64,000 bases of DNA from Clostridiales bacterium. Lineage in GTDB: Bacteria > Bacillota > Clostridia > Christensenellales > Borkfalkiaceae. The stretch lies in the NCBI GenBank assembly GCA_015055725.1, contig SVHO01000002.1, forward strand, positions 1 to 64,000. The letters are read 5' to 3'. Both the position numbers and the translations under genes were made by a program. Every line of letters starts with the position of its first letter. Within the stretch, counting starts at the first letter, position 1. The notes below the pieces were generated by a model that was given only the letters and a program-made list of their open reading frames with translations, ran no database searches and was not told the origin of the DNA. Of this stretch, positions 49,707 through 60,110 are shown piece after piece.

Positions 49707-51601
49707 TTTTCACCCTTTTTGCAAATTGAGCACATAGTGCATTTGCTCGATTTTAAGCGTTTTATCGCAAAGCAAACGCCTAATATAATTAGTATAACTA
49801 TACTTAAAGACAAAGTCAAGTAAATCCCACGGCAAACTAAAAGTCCTATACCGTTAATAATTAATGCCACCAAATAAGCAGAACACGTTTGAAAAACAAT
49901 CATAAACGCAAATTGTTTTTTTGAATTGAGTTCTTTATACGCCGTTGCAAGACTTGCCGTACACGGTGGTGACAATAAAATAAACGTCATAAAAGCGTAT
50001 ACCGAATATTTTGAACTAAACGCAACGTTTACGTCACTACACAAAAGGGAAAGTGTTTCTACAACTGCTTCTTTTGCAAAACTACCTGAAATTACCGCAA
50101 CAGACGCTTGCCACGTTCCAAATCCAAGTGGATAAAACACGTATTTAATAGCGTTTGCGAGCGCGTATAAGAAACTATCTTCAACTCTTTCGCCAACGTA
50201 CCCGTTAAAGCCTACGCTCTTAAACAACCACAAAAAAACAGAAACGCAAAAAACTATAAGCCCAGCCTTAGTGAAAAATTCCTTCACCTTTTCATAAAGG
50301 ACGAAATAAACGTTTTTAAGGCTTGGTAGTTTTAATTCAGGGATTTCCATAACAAACACTCTATCTTTTGTTTTAAATGCCTTAAATTGCCTTAAAATTG
50401 CCCCAAAAATCCCTACGCACGCTATACCAACGAAATACATAGACGTTGCAACCAACGCGCTTCCGCCAAAGAATACTGATGAAAACCAACCGAACACCGC
50501 CGTCTTTGCACCGCACGGCATAAAGGGAGATAAAAATAAGGTCATTTTGCGCTCACTCTCACCCTCAATAGTGCGCGTTGCCATAATTCCTGTCACCGTA
50601 CAACCGCAAGAGACAATCATTGGTAAAATTGATTTTCCACTCAAGCCGAACGCCCTGAAAAATCTATCGAGCAAAAACGCAACGCGTGAAGCATATCCAC
50701 TTTCTTCGATTAACGCCATAAGCGCAAACAAAATTAATATTTGTGGTAAAAAGGAAAGAACGCCCCCTATTGAACTAATAATAGCATCACAACAAAGCGA
50801 AACTATCCAAGATGAAATTTTTTTATCATTTAAAAAAACACTTGCCTTGTTTTTTACCACGTCTATAACATTGACTATTCCTTCCCCAAAAAAACTACCG
50901 ACGTTTATTGATAAAAAATAAACCGCAAGCATAATTAAAAAGAAAATAGGAATTCCAAAAAACTTGTGTAATAAAACTTTATCAATCGTTTGAGAAATTT
51001 GTTTCTTAGTTTCTTTTTGGTGTATAACGTTTCTTAAGTTTTCTTTAAGAAACGCGAATTTGTTTTGTGTTAAAGTTTGCCCATTATATTTAGTGAAATT
51101 TGGATAGACGGGTAACGAATTAGTGTCGCATGCAGTTTTAATGAGTTTGTCTATGTTAAAATTTTTAACTGCGGAAACCAAAACTATCGGCACGCCAAAA
51201 AGGGACGAAAGTTTATCTAAATCTATTTTTAAGCCTTTATTTTTAAGCTTATCACTAAAATTAACCGCAATAACCATAGGGATTTTTAGCGAGCACAAAT
51301 CAATCGTTAAAGATAAATTTCGCTCTAAATTTGTTGCATCAACAACGTTTATTATAGCTTTCGGCGGTGTCTTAATTAAATAATTATACGCAACGGTCTC
51401 GTCATTAGCGTTAGATTTAAATGAATAAAGCCCTGGCAAATCAACAATTTTTATTTGCTTGTCCTTTTTATATTTACCTTCCTTTAACTCAACGGTGACT
51501 CCCGTCCAATTTCCAACGCGCTGATGTGCGCCCGTTATACAATTAAAAAGCGAAGTTTTGCCCGAATTTGGGTTGCCAACTAATGCAATAACGTCGTTCA
51601 T
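49676..51601 (-). CDS. feoB: Ferrous iron transport GTPase, with C-terminal Cys-cluster tail
   Basis: ALVGNPNSGKTSLFNCITGAHQRVGNWTGVTVE; C-terminal KCTMCSICKKGEKC. Confidence 0.95.
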   Translation of the reverse strand: MNDVIALVGNPNSGKTSLFNCITGAHQRVGNWTGVTVELKEGKYKKDKQIKIVDLPGLYSFKSNANDETVAYNYLIKTPPKAIINVVDATNLERNLSLTIDLCSLKIPMVIAVNFSDKLKNKGLKIDLDKLSSLFGVPIVLVSAVKNFNIDKLIKTACDTNSLPVYPNFTKYNGQTLTQNKFAFLKENLRNVIHQKETKKQISQTIDKVLLHKFFGIPIFFLIMLAVYFLSINVGSFFGEGIVNVIDVVKNKASVFLNDKKISSWIVSLCCDAIISSIGGVLSFLPQILILFALMALIEESGYASRVAFLLDRFFRAFGLSGKSILPMIVSCGCTVTGIMATRTIEGESERKMTLFLSPFMPCGAKTAVFGWFSSVFFGGSALVATSMYFVGIACVGIFGAILRQFKAFKTKDRVFVMEIPELKLPSLKNVYFVLYEKVKEFFTKAGLIVFCVSVFLWLFKSVGFNGYVGERVEDSFLYALANAIKYVFYPLGFGTWQASVAVISGSFAKEAVVETLSLLCSDVNVAFSSKYSVYAFMTFILLSPPCTASLATAYKELNSKKQFAFMIVFQTCSAYLVALIINGIGLLVCRGIYLTLSLSIVILIILGVCFAIKRLKSSKCTMCSICKKGEKCQKEKRFTI

Positions 51602-51825
51602 AATTTCTCCACGATAATTTTTGATGCGCTTGATTTTCTTAATGCTAATGAGAAGTTATTGATTTTAATCATAACAGGGTCACCAAGCGGTGCTTGCCTT
51701 AGCATAATAAGGTTAACACCTTCAATAAGCCCTAACGCGCCAACCCTTTCTTTATCATTATATGATAGATTTATTTTTTTTACGTGCGCAACTTCGCCAA
51801 CCTTTAAATCACTCAATAACATCAT
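51598..51825 (-). CDS. feoA: Ferrous iron transport protein A
   Basis: LSDLKVGEVAHVKKI...RVGALGLIEGVNLIMLRQAPLGDPVMIKI. Confidence 0.92.
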   Translation of the reverse strand: MMLLSDLKVGEVAHVKKINLSYNDKERVGALGLIEGVNLIMLRQAPLGDPVMIKINNFSLALRKSSASKIIVEKL

Positions 51826-51857
51826 TATAATTTATGTGATGAAATTATTTAAAATGA

Positions 51858-51885
51858 AAAATCCGCCGTAAAACAGCGGATTTTT
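51858..51885 (-). terminator. Terminator of ribosomal protein cluster after rplQ
   Basis: aaaatccgc/gcggatttt stem with T-tract. Confidence 0.8.
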
Positions 51886-51894
51886 TTATTACAA

Positions 51895-52404
51895 TTAGTC
51901 AACGAGTTCAATAATTGCAACTTCAGCAGCGTCACCTTTGCGTTGGCCAAGTTTATAAATTCTGGTGTAGCCACCGCCTTGACCTTTTTCTTCTTTACGA
52001 GAAGCGTATTTGGGAGCATATTCATCAAAAATCTTTTCAATTAAAGGATATTTGATTGCTTTAGTTCTCTTTTTGAAATCGGGTTTGCTTTCTTTAAAGC
52101 CTTTAACTTCTTGCAAATCGTTTACCAAAGACATAATTTTTCTTCTTGCGTTAAGCTTTTTAACGCCGTCTTTGATAAGGGTTTTGCTGGTTTCCTTACC
52201 CTTTTCGTCAGCAACCTTAACTTCGGTTTCAACGGTGTCGGTATAAGTATTAACAGCAAGCGTGATGATTTTTGCAACGTATGAAGCAACTTCTTTTGCT
52301 CTTGCTTCAGTCGTTTCAATTTTGCCGTGCCATAAAAGCGCGGATGCTTGGTTTTTAATAAGTGCTAATCTTTGCGTAGCATTTACGCCCAATTTTCTTG
52401 CCAT
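51895..52404 (-). CDS. rplQ: Ribosomal protein L17 (with internal insertion)
   Basis: TTEARAKEVASYVAKIITLA...GGGYTRIYKLGQRKGDAAEVAIIELV. Confidence 0.95.
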   Translation of the reverse strand: MARKLGVNATQRLALIKNQASALLWHGKIETTEARAKEVASYVAKIITLAVNTYTDTVETEVKVADEKGKETSKTLIKDGVKKLNARRKIMSLVNDLQEVKGFKESKPDFKKRTKAIKYPLIEKIFDEYAPKYASRKEEKGQGGGYTRIYKLGQRKGDAAEVAIIELVD

Positions 52405-52408
52405 TGTT

Positions 52409-53362
52409 TTAGTCCTCCTTGTCCTTCAACTTCAAGCCGTAGCTTTCGAGTTTGAATATAACTTCATCGAGAGATTTTTTGCCCAAGTTGCGGACTTTAA
52501 GCATATCGTCTTCGGTTTTCTTTGTCAAATCTTCAACAGTATGAATGTTTGCTCTCTTTAAGCAGTTGTATGAACGAACTGATAAATCCATATCTTCAAT
52601 AGTTTGTTCCAAAATTTTCTTTCTCTTATCGGGTTCTGGTGGAACTAAGATATCCCATTCGCCAATTTCTGATAAAGAAACGAACATGCTAATGTGTTCT
52701 TTCATAATTTTAGCCGCTAAACTTACGATATCTCTACCTGAGAAAGCACCGTTAGTCCAAACTTCAAGCGTAAGTTTATCAAAGTCAACGCTTTGACCAA
52801 CACGCGTTGCAGTCACGTTATAACTAACCTTTTTAACGGGTGTATAAATACTGTCGATTGCGATATTGTCAATAATATCTGTTTTATGTTCATCTGCACC
52901 TTGATATCCACGGCCCCTACCTACCGTAAGTTCCATATCTATCTTACCACCTTCGTCAATAGTACAAATATATTGGTCGGGGTTAAGAACTTCTAATTCA
53001 GCATCACATTCAATGTCGCCTGCTTTTACTACGCAAGGTCCTTCCTTAACAAGTTTAACAACCTTTTTGTAGTCTTTGTCTAAGCAAGTAGACTTGAAAG
53101 TCACGCTTTTGAAGTTAAGAATGATTTCAGTCACGTCTTCCTTAACCTTAGGAACTGCTGAAAATTCGTGTTTTACAGCAAGTTCTTCAGCGAACTTAAT
53201 ATTTTGTATTGCAACTCCGGGGAGCGCTGAAAGCAAAATTCTGCGAAGTGCGTTTCCTAAAGTTAAGCCAAACCCTTTTTCTAAAGGTTCAACAACTACT
53301 TTCGCATAACTTCTGTTTTCGTTTTCTTCCACTGCTATTTTTGGCATTTCAATTTCCATCAT
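52409..53362 (-). CDS. rpoA: RNA polymerase alpha subunit
   Basis: YAKVVVEPLEKGFGLTLGNALRRILLSALPG; alpha-CTD. Confidence 0.98.
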   Translation of the reverse strand: MMEIEMPKIAVEENENRSYAKVVVEPLEKGFGLTLGNALRRILLSALPGVAIQNIKFAEELAVKHEFSAVPKVKEDVTEIILNFKSVTFKSTCLDKDYKKVVKLVKEGPCVVKAGDIECDAELEVLNPDQYICTIDEGGKIDMELTVGRGRGYQGADEHKTDIIDNIAIDSIYTPVKKVSYNVTATRVGQSVDFDKLTLEVWTNGAFSGRDIVSLAAKIMKEHISMFVSLSEIGEWDILVPPEPDKRKKILEQTIEDMDLSVRSYNCLKRANIHTVEDLTKKTEDDMLKVRNLGKKSLDEVIFKLESYGLKLKDKED

Positions 53363-53404
53363 AAGAAATTATCCTCCTTAAAAAATAGTTCCGATATAGA
53401 TTAT

Positions 53405-53454
53405 TGCGGGAATTCTTGTCAAGTCGTGGAAAAACTCAACTTTCCCCCCGCAAA
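53405..53454 (-). other. Two-tier hairpin in rpsD-rpoA intergenic region
   Basis: Outer stem ttgcggg/cccgcaa (53405-53411/53448-53454), inner stem ggaaa/tttcc. Confidence 0.5.
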
Positions 53455-53490
53455 AACCCATCGAATTTTATAAATTATTTTAATTTTTAA

Positions 53491-54114
53491 TTATTTAGAG
53501 TACAATTCGACAATCATATGCTCAGCAATTTGAACGTCAACGTCTTCTCTAACAGGGAGAGCAAGAATCTTACCCGTCAAGGTTTCGGGGTTAAATTCTA
53601 ACCACTTAGGCATGGTTCCAACTTTCATTTGCTTAATTTCAGCAAAATATTTGTTGTCTTTCTTGCTTTCTTTAACGGCGATAACGTCACCAACTTTTAC
53701 TGAGTAAGAAGCAATGTTTACGTTTTTGCCGTTTACAGTAAAGTGTGAATGTGTCACGAGTTGGCGAGCTTGTGCTCTTGAAGAACCAATACCCATTCTG
53801 TAAATAACGTTATCAAGTCTTCTTTCCAAAAGTGAAAGCATGTTTTCACCGGTAATACCTTTCATACGGTCAGCCTTTTCATAATAAGTTCTGAATTGAC
53901 CTTCAAGCACACCGTAAATTCTCTTGCATTTTTGTTTTTCACGAAGTTGCAATCCGTATTCAGAAACTTTCTTTCTGCCCATACCGTGTTGACCGGGAGC
54001 AACGGGTCTTTTTTCGAAAGCACAAACGCCTTTATAGCATCTTTCGCCTTTCAAAAATAATTTAGCACCTTCACGTCTGCATAAACGACATTTAGATTCA
54101 GTATATTTAGCCAT
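53491..54114 (-). CDS. rpsD: Ribosomal protein S4
   Basis: [16 protein letters not shown] zinc motif; S4 domain [32 protein letters not shown]. Confidence 0.97.
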   Translation of the reverse strand: MAKYTESKCRLCRREGAKLFLKGERCYKGVCAFEKRPVAPGQHGMGRKKVSEYGLQLREKQKCKRIYGVLEGQFRTYYEKADRMKGITGENMLSLLERRLDNVIYRMGIGSSRAQARQLVTHSHFTVNGKNVNIASYSVKVGDVIAVKESKKDNKYFAEIKQMKVGTMPKWLEFNPETLTGKILALPVREDVDVQIAEHMIVELYSK

Positions 54115-54128
54115 TTATCTTTCCTCCA

Positions 54129-54521
54129 TTATACTCTACGTTTCTTAGGCGGTCTGCAACCATTGTGCGGAATGGGTGATACGTCTTGAATAAGCGTCAC
54201 TTCCATATCGCAGTTTGCAAGCGCGCGGATAGCAGATTCTCTACCTGCACCTGGGCCCTTTACGTATACTTCTACGAAACGCATACCTTGATCTCTTGCA
54301 ACTTTACCAGCTGCTTCTGCTGCCATTTGTGCTGCAAAAGGAGTGCTCTTCCTTGAACCCTTAAAGCCAAGGCTACCTGCACTTGACCAAGAAACCGTGT
54401 TTCCTTGCATGTCGGTAATCGTCACCAACGTGTTGTTGAAAGACGCTTGAATATGAACTTGACCTTTGTCAACTTTTCTGGCGTCTTTTTTCTTTTTAAC
54501 AATTTTCTTTGCTGCTGCCAT
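54129..54521 (-). CDS. rpsK: Ribosomal protein S11
   Basis: [30 protein letters not shown]...[13 protein letters not shown]. Confidence 0.98.
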   Translation of the reverse strand: MAAAKKIVKKKKDARKVDKGQVHIQASFNNTLVTITDMQGNTVSWSSAGSLGFKGSRKSTPFAAQMAAEAAGKVARDQGMRFVEVYVKGPGAGRESAIRALANCDMEVTLIQDVSPIPHNGCRPPKKRRV

Positions 54522-54536
54522 TATAGTTTCCTCCCA

Positions 54537-54914
54537 TTATCTAGTTGCCGTTTTCTTCTTAGCAACGGTACGGCGAGGACCTTTCCTAGTCCTTGCATTT
54601 CTCTTAGAACTTTGTCCACGAACGGGAAGGTTCTTTCTATGACGAACACCGCGATAGCAACCGATTTCAATCAATCTTTTGATTGAAAGGCTAACTTCAC
54701 TGCGCAAGTCACCTTCTACGCGAAGGTTATGTTCAATATATTCTCTGAGTTTTGCGATATCGCTTTCACTCAAATCTTTAACTCTGGTATCGGGGTTAAC
54801 GCCCGTTTCACTGATGATTTTCTTTGCCGTGGTGAGACCGATTCCGTAAATATACGTCAAACCGATTTCTACTCTTTTGTTGTTCGGCAAATCAACGCCG
54901 GCTATACGTGCCAT
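54537..54914 (-). CDS. rpsM: Ribosomal protein S13
   Basis: [42 protein letters not shown]. Confidence 0.98.
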   Translation of the reverse strand: MARIAGVDLPNNKRVEIGLTYIYGIGLTTAKKIISETGVNPDTRVKDLSESDIAKLREYIEHNLRVEGDLRSEVSLSIKRLIEIGCYRGVRHRKNLPVRGQSSKRNARTRKGPRRTVAKKKTATR

Positions 54915-55055
54915 TGAATTTTCTCCTTAATTTTTTATTTATTTTATCTATGTCAATGCCTAAACACGTTTTTGCTTTGGAATGAAATGCTACTCACACG
55001 TTTAAGCGGTTATTTTCGCGTTTAACTTCCCTTTAGAAAGTTAAATTCGTTGGGA

Positions 55056-55172
55056 TTAACCCTGTCTTTGTTTGTGGCTCTTGTTCTTTGAACAAATAAC
55101 CATAACTTTTCCGTTTCTTTTAATAACTTTGCACTTGTCGCACATAGGTTTAACTGATGGTCTAACTTTCAT
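55056..55172 (-). CDS. rpmJ: Ribosomal protein L36, [38 protein letters not shown]
   Basis: 38-aa ORF with classical L36 zinc motif; below ORF-track threshold; canonical infA-rpmJ-rpsM order. Confidence 0.97.
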   Translation of the reverse strand: MKVRPSVKPMCDKCKVIKRNGKVMVICSKNKSHKQRQG

Positions 55173-55202
55173 TTTTAATCTCCTTTGGAATTCGTTTATG
55201 TT

Positions 55203-55424
55203 TTAGTTTTTGCTTCGCCAAATTATTCTGCCTTTCGTCAAATCGTAAGGGCTCATTTCAAGTTTTACACTGTCACCGGGAATAATTTTAATGTAATGCA
55301 TACGAAGTTTTCCCGAAATATAAGCCGTTATAACGTGACCGTTCGATAACTTAACTTTAAATGCTGCGTTAGGCAACGCTTCTACAATCACGCCTTCGGT
55401 TTCTATTACGTCATCCTTTGACAC
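55203..55424 (-). CDS. infA: Translation initiation factor IF-1
   Basis: [47 protein letters not shown]. Confidence 0.97.
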   Translation of the reverse strand: MSKDDVIETEGVIVEALPNAAFKVKLSNGHVITAYISGKLRMHYIKIIPGDSVKLEMSPYDLTKGRIIWRSKN

Positions 55425-55428
55425 AAAC

Positions 55429-55740
55429 TTAATCCTCCTGTATTTTTTGTGTTGCGGATTTTACCGCGCGATATACCCTTTCGTTTGAAACGGGCTTACC
55501 GCTTTGTATTTGATTTGCAAGCCAAGTTTGGCTTTCAACAAATATTTTTTGCAAATGCTTTATTTTTTTCTTTTTAGGGTTGTTTACTTTTCTAACCTTG
55601 CCGTCAACGATAAATGCAAATTCATCATCAACTTTAACTGCTAAAAAATATCTTCCAACGTCACGCCCTGCTTTACTCAAAACCAAGTCGCCTTGATTTA
55701 TAACGTTTAACTCTTTCATATCACAAGGTAAGAATTTCAA
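55429..55740 (-). CDS. KOW-domain RNA-binding (L14e-like) protein
   Basis: [47 protein letters not shown]; located between map and infA. Confidence 0.8.
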   Translation of the reverse strand: MKFLPCDMKELNVINQGDLVLSKAGRDVGRYFLAVKVDDEFAFIVDGKVRKVNNPKKKKIKHLQKIFVESQTWLANQIQSGKPVSNERVYRAVKSATQKIQED

Positions 55741-56467
55741 CGCCGTTATCGGTTATAACAACGGTATTTTCATAGTGAGCGGAAGGTTTCCTATCGCGCG
55801 TTCTAACCGTCCAACCGTCTGGCATAAAATCAACTTGGTATACACCCGCGTTAATCATCGGCTCAATAGCTATTGCCATACCTTTCTTTAAGCGTATGCC
55901 CGTACCCATTTTGCCGTAATTTGGAACGGAAGGGTCTTCGTGCATTTCTTTGCCTATTCCGTGACCAACTAGCGCGCGAACTACTGAATAGCCGTTTGCT
56001 TCAGCGTGTGACTGAACTGCATAACCTATATTCCCAAGTGGAGTTCCGTCACGAAGATTTTCAATCGCCTTGAAAAAGCACTCTTCCGTCACTTTAACAA
56101 GTTTTCTTTTTTCTTCACTAACTTTGCCAACTAGAAACGTTCTCGCCGCATCACCTTGCCAACCGTTAAAAACAACGCCAACGTCAATACTAACTATTTG
56201 ACCGTCTTTAATAACTTGTTCGTTTGAAGGTATGCCGTGAACGACAACGTCATCAATCGAAGCGCAAATCGAAGCAGGATAGCCCGAATACCCTAAAAAC
56301 GAAGGATAAGCACCACAACTCGTTATATAGTCGTAAGCAATTTTATCTAAGTCTTTAGTAGTAAGCCCTGGTCTAATTTGATTACCAATAAGGTCGAGAA
56401 CTTCTTTGGTTATTCTACCACTTTCGCGCATCAATTGGATTTCTGCATCAGTTTTTATAGTAATCAT
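55721..56467 (-). CDS. map: Type I methionyl aminopeptidase
   Basis: DDVVVHGIPSNEQVIKDGQIVSIDVG, VGHGIGKEMHEDPSVPN. Confidence 0.97.
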   Translation of the reverse strand: MITIKTDAEIQLMRESGRITKEVLDLIGNQIRPGLTTKDLDKIAYDYITSCGAYPSFLGYSGYPASICASIDDVVVHGIPSNEQVIKDGQIVSIDVGVVFNGWQGDAARTFLVGKVSEEKRKLVKVTEECFFKAIENLRDGTPLGNIGYAVQSHAEANGYSVVRALVGHGIGKEMHEDPSVPNYGKMGTGIRLKKGMAIAIEPMINAGVYQVDFMPDGWTVRTRDRKPSAHYENTVVITDNGVEILTL

Positions 56468-57087
56468 TACCCTAAAACCTTTACAATGTCGCTAAAAACG
56501 TTTTCAATAGATTGGTCGCCGTTGATAACCACTAATTTACCTTGCTTTTTGTAATAATCAATAAGCGGAGCGGTTTGATTTTCATAAACTTCAAGCCTTT
56601 CTTTAACGGTTATAGGATTATCGTCTTTACGAATAACGAGTTCGTCTCCACACTTAGGGCACTTAGAAACGTTGCCGATAAAATCAACGTGGAACGAGCC
56701 ACCGCATGAAAGACAACTTCTTCTACCCGTTATTCTATGTTCAACTTTAGCCAAATCAACTTTGATTTCAATCACAACGTCTGGGGAAGCAAACTCGTCA
56801 AGAGCAACGGCTTGTGGTATATCACGGGGAAACCCGTCCAACAAGTATCCGCTTTTACAATCAGCTTCTTCCAACCTATCCTTAACGAGTTCAACGGTTA
56901 AATCGTCTGGACACAATTGCCCCGTACTCATAACCGATTTAATCTTCTTACCCAAAGGCGTTTCGTTTTTGATGTTTTCTCTAAATAAATCACCAGTCGA
57001 GATATGCGGCAGGTCGTACTTATCGGAAATATACGCCGCTTGAGTACCCTTGCCACTCCCTGGAGCGCCAAGTAATATCAATTTCAT
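56467..57087 (-). CDS. adk: Adenylate kinase
   Basis: LLGAPGSGKGTQAAYIS, LDGFPRDIPQA, LID-domain zinc cysteines. Confidence 0.97.
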   Translation of the reverse strand: MKLILLGAPGSGKGTQAAYISDKYDLPHISTGDLFRENIKNETPLGKKIKSVMSTGQLCPDDLTVELVKDRLEEADCKSGYLLDGFPRDIPQAVALDEFASPDVVIEIKVDLAKVEHRITGRRSCLSCGGSFHVDFIGNVSKCPKCGDELVIRKDDNPITVKERLEVYENQTAPLIDYYKKQGKLVVINGDQSIENVFSDIVKVLG

Positions 57088-57089
57088 TT

Positions 57090-58385
57090 TTATTTCAAGA
57101 AACCTTTGTAATTTTTCATCATGATTTGTGATTGCAACGCTTGTTCAAATTCAAGGGCTACGGAAACTATAATCAAAAGTCCCGTTGCACTGAACGCATT
57201 TACTAAACCGATATCAATAGCCTTAAATACTAATGAAGGAACAAGTGCAACTACTGCAAGGAAGATTGCTCCGAAAAGCGTTATTCTGTTTGCAACTCTT
57301 TTGAGATAGTCTGCAGTAGGTTTACCAGGACGCGTGCCAGGAATAAAACCACCATTGCCTTGTATACTCTTACTAATATCATCAGGGTTAAATTGAATTT
57401 GATTATAGAAATACGAAAAGAACAATATTAACAAGCACAAGAGAACCATATACAACCAACTGTCAGTTCCAACGTAAGTTGACCACCAGTTGTCAGATTT
57501 AACACCAAACAAGTTGATAATTAAATCAGGGAAGCTCAATATTGCAAATGAGAAGATTAACGGCATAACGCCAGAAGCGTTAACTTTAATGGGAATGTGG
57601 GTTGATTGACCACCATACATTTTTCTGCCTTTAACTTGTTTTGCATATTGAACGGGAATTTTACGTTCAGCGTCGTTAACAGCAACGATTGCAGCAAAGA
57701 TAACGATTGCAGCAACTAAGAAGCCAACTAACGTCCAAGTTGCACTCATAACGGTTGCGGGATTACCCATTTGTTGCAAAAGGTTAATAATTGCAGTACC
57801 TGCGGTTGATAAAATACCAGCGAAGATAAGCAAAGATATACCGTTTGAAATACCATAATCGGTAATTCTTTCGCCAAGCCACATAGTGAGCGCTGCGCCT
57901 GCTGTATATACGATAACTAAGAAAGCATAACTTAAAAATTCAAGGAATGCACTGTCACCGTAAGTGTTGAAAATTTTGCCGGTATTAACTGAGCCTTGGA
58001 AAGCCACCAAAATACCGATTGCTTGTGCAATAGCAAGGAATAAAGTTAAGATACGAGTATACGTGTTAATTCTTCTCTTTCCTTCCTCACCTTGCTTGCT
58101 CAATCTTTCAAGCGCGGGAATACCCACGGATAAAAGTTGAATAATAATTGATGCGTTAATATATGGACCGATACCCATTGCAAAGAACGTTCCGTAAGTC
58201 AACGCTCCGCCAGATACGGCACTCATAATTTGCAAGAAAGTGAAGTCTTGTAAACCGCTAAAAATTTCAACGCCCGGTACGGGGATATAACATCCAAGCC
58301 TATACACGAACAACAATGCGATTGTTATAAAAATTTTCTTTCTTACTTCTTTTATTTTAAACGCATTTACTATCGTTTGAAACAT
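57090..58385 (-). CDS. secY: Preprotein translocase subunit SecY
   Basis: FVYRLGCYIPVPGV; GGFIPGTRPGKPTADYL. Confidence 0.98.
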   Translation of the reverse strand: MFQTIVNAFKIKEVRKKIFITIALLFVYRLGCYIPVPGVEIFSGLQDFTFLQIMSAVSGGALTYGTFFAMGIGPYINASIIIQLLSVGIPALERLSKQGEEGKRRINTYTRILTLFLAIAQAIGILVAFQGSVNTGKIFNTYGDSAFLEFLSYAFLVIVYTAGAALTMWLGERITDYGISNGISLLIFAGILSTAGTAIINLLQQMGNPATVMSATWTLVGFLVAAIVIFAAIVAVNDAERKIPVQYAKQVKGRKMYGGQSTHIPIKVNASGVMPLIFSFAILSFPDLIINLFGVKSDNWWSTYVGTDSWLYMVLLCLLILFFSYFYNQIQFNPDDISKSIQGNGGFIPGTRPGKPTADYLKRVANRITLFGAIFLAVVALVPSLVFKAIDIGLVNAFSATGLLIIVSVALEFEQALQSQIMMKNYKGFLK

Positions 58386-58409
58386 TTTGCCCTCCTTATT
58401 TAGTGGGTA

Positions 58410-58856
58410 TTAGATTTCTTCTGCCTTTCCGCCAGCTTTTTCTATTGCATCTTTAGCCGATGCGGAAAAACTTGAAGCTTTAACGGTAAGTGCTTTTGTC
58501 AAAGTGCCGTTGCCGAGAACTTTAAGTCCGATACTGCCTTTAACAATTTTAATAAGCCCTTTTTCGCCAAGCATAGCCATATCCACTACGGAGTTTGCTT
58601 CTAATCCTTCAAGAACTGAAAGATTAACAATACTGTAAACTTTTTTGAAATGATTGTTGAAGCCACGTTTTGGAATTCTTCTGATTAAAGGCATTTGACC
58701 ACCTTCAAATCCGGGACGAACACCGCCACCGCTTCTTGCCCATTGACCTTTATGTCCTTTACCACTAGTTTTGCCTAGACCCGAACCGATACCTCTACCA
58801 AGTCTCTTTTTCGCAGTCGTTGCACCCATAGCGGGACTTAATTCACCTAATCTCAT
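58410..58856 (-). CDS. rplO: Ribosomal protein L15
   Basis: [41 protein letters not shown]. Confidence 0.97.
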   Translation of the reverse strand: MRLGELSPAMGATTAKKRLGRGIGSGLGKTSGKGHKGQWARSGGGVRPGFEGGQMPLIRRIPKRGFNNHFKKVYSIVNLSVLEGLEANSVVDMAMLGEKGLIKIVKGSIGLKVLGNGTLTKALTVKASSFSASAKDAIEKAGGKAEEI

Positions 58857-58879
58857 TTTATTACTCCTTAATAATGAAC

Positions 58880-59083
58880 TTAAATCTTTTCTACTTTCAC
58901 GAGATATCTAACCTTTGCAATCATACCGAGAATGCATGGGTTTTCATCGTGAATACGGAAAGAACGAATCTTTTTAAGTCCTAATGCCGCTACGATTTTT
59001 TTATGTTGCGGTAATACCGCAATCGTACTTTTAATAAGCGTGACTTTTATTTTACCAGTTTGTTCAACTTTTGCCTTTGCCAT
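58880..59083 (-). CDS. rpmD: Ribosomal protein L30
   Basis: [30 protein letters not shown]; start refined to MAKAKVE. Confidence 0.95.
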   Translation of the reverse strand: MAKAKVEQTGKIKVTLIKSTIAVLPQHKKIVAALGLKKIRSFRIHDENPCILGMIAKVRYLVKVEKI

Positions 59084-59096
59084 AAAAGTACCCTCC

Positions 59097-59618
59097 TTAA
59101 CCGTTGATTTCTTCCACGGACTTACCGCGAATTGCCGCAATTTGTTCTGCGGTTCTTAACATTTTTAAACCTGCAAGCGCTGCTTTTACGCAGTTAATTG
59201 GGTTGTTCGTTCCGTGTGATTTGGTTCTGATGTTGGTTATACCAACTGCTTCCATAACCGCACGTACAGGACCACCTGCGATAACACCGGTACCTTCTTC
59301 AGCCGGCATCATAAGAACTGAACCGCTTCCGAATTTACCCAACACTTCGTGAGGAATACTCGTTCCCAAAAGTGCTACGGGGAACATATTCTTTTTTGCT
59401 CTTGCAGTAGCTTTATCGATTGCTTCTGGAACTTCGTTTGCTTTACCCATAGCACAACCAACTTTACCTGCACCGTCGCCTATAACAACGAGTGCAGCAA
59501 ACCTCATATTTCTACCACCTTTGACAACTTTGGTGACACGATTTACGCAGATAAGCTTTTTAATCAAACCGTCGTTTTCATCCGCCTTTCTAGGCGCTCT
59601 GTTATTATCTCTTGCCAT
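59097..59618 (-). CDS. rpsE: Ribosomal protein S5
   Basis: [38 protein letters not shown]. Confidence 0.98.
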   Translation of the reverse strand: MARDNNRAPRKADENDGLIKKLICVNRVTKVVKGGRNMRFAALVVIGDGAGKVGCAMGKANEVPEAIDKATARAKKNMFPVALLGTSIPHEVLGKFGSGSVLMMPAEEGTGVIAGGPVRAVMEAVGITNIRTKSHGTNNPINCVKAALAGLKMLRTAEQIAAIRGKSVEEING

Positions 59619-59639
59619 TTTCGTTTTCTCCTTGATTTT

Positions 59640-60008
59640 TTAGAATTCCAAGCCACCCTTTCTTGCGCCGTCTGCGAGACTTGCTACACGACCGGTATAA
59701 AGATATCCGCCTCTGTCAAACACAATGGCTGTGATGTCTTTTGACTTTGCCTTCTTTGCAATAAGTTCGCCAACAGCGAACGCTTGCGCCTTCTTGTCTT
59801 TGCCTTCAAAAGTTCCTTTAAGTTCTTTATCGAGCGTAGACGCCGTAACCAAGGTTATTCCCTTAACGTCGTCTATAATTTGAGCGTAAATATGGGTCAA
59901 ACTTCTATAAATTGAAAGTCTGGGTGCTTCTGCAGTACCTTTTACTTTCGCTCTGACTCTTTTATGTCTTTTAAGTCTGTCTTTGTTTTTATTGATTTTA
60001 GTAATCAT
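59640..60008 (-). CDS. rplR: Ribosomal protein L18
   Basis: [35 protein letters not shown]; start refined to MITKINK. Confidence 0.96.
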   Translation of the reverse strand: MITKINKNKDRLKRHKRVRAKVKGTAEAPRLSIYRSLTHIYAQIIDDVKGITLVTASTLDKELKGTFEGKDKKAQAFAVGELIAKKAKSKDITAIVFDRGGYLYTGRVASLADGARKGGLEF

Positions 60009-60110
60009 AGTTTTACTCCTATTTAATAACTTTTCGCGCTTATTCCGAAAAGCGCACTCGGCAGCCACGCCAAAACTTGAAACGTGGCCACTAAAAGCCC
60101 TTTAAATTTA

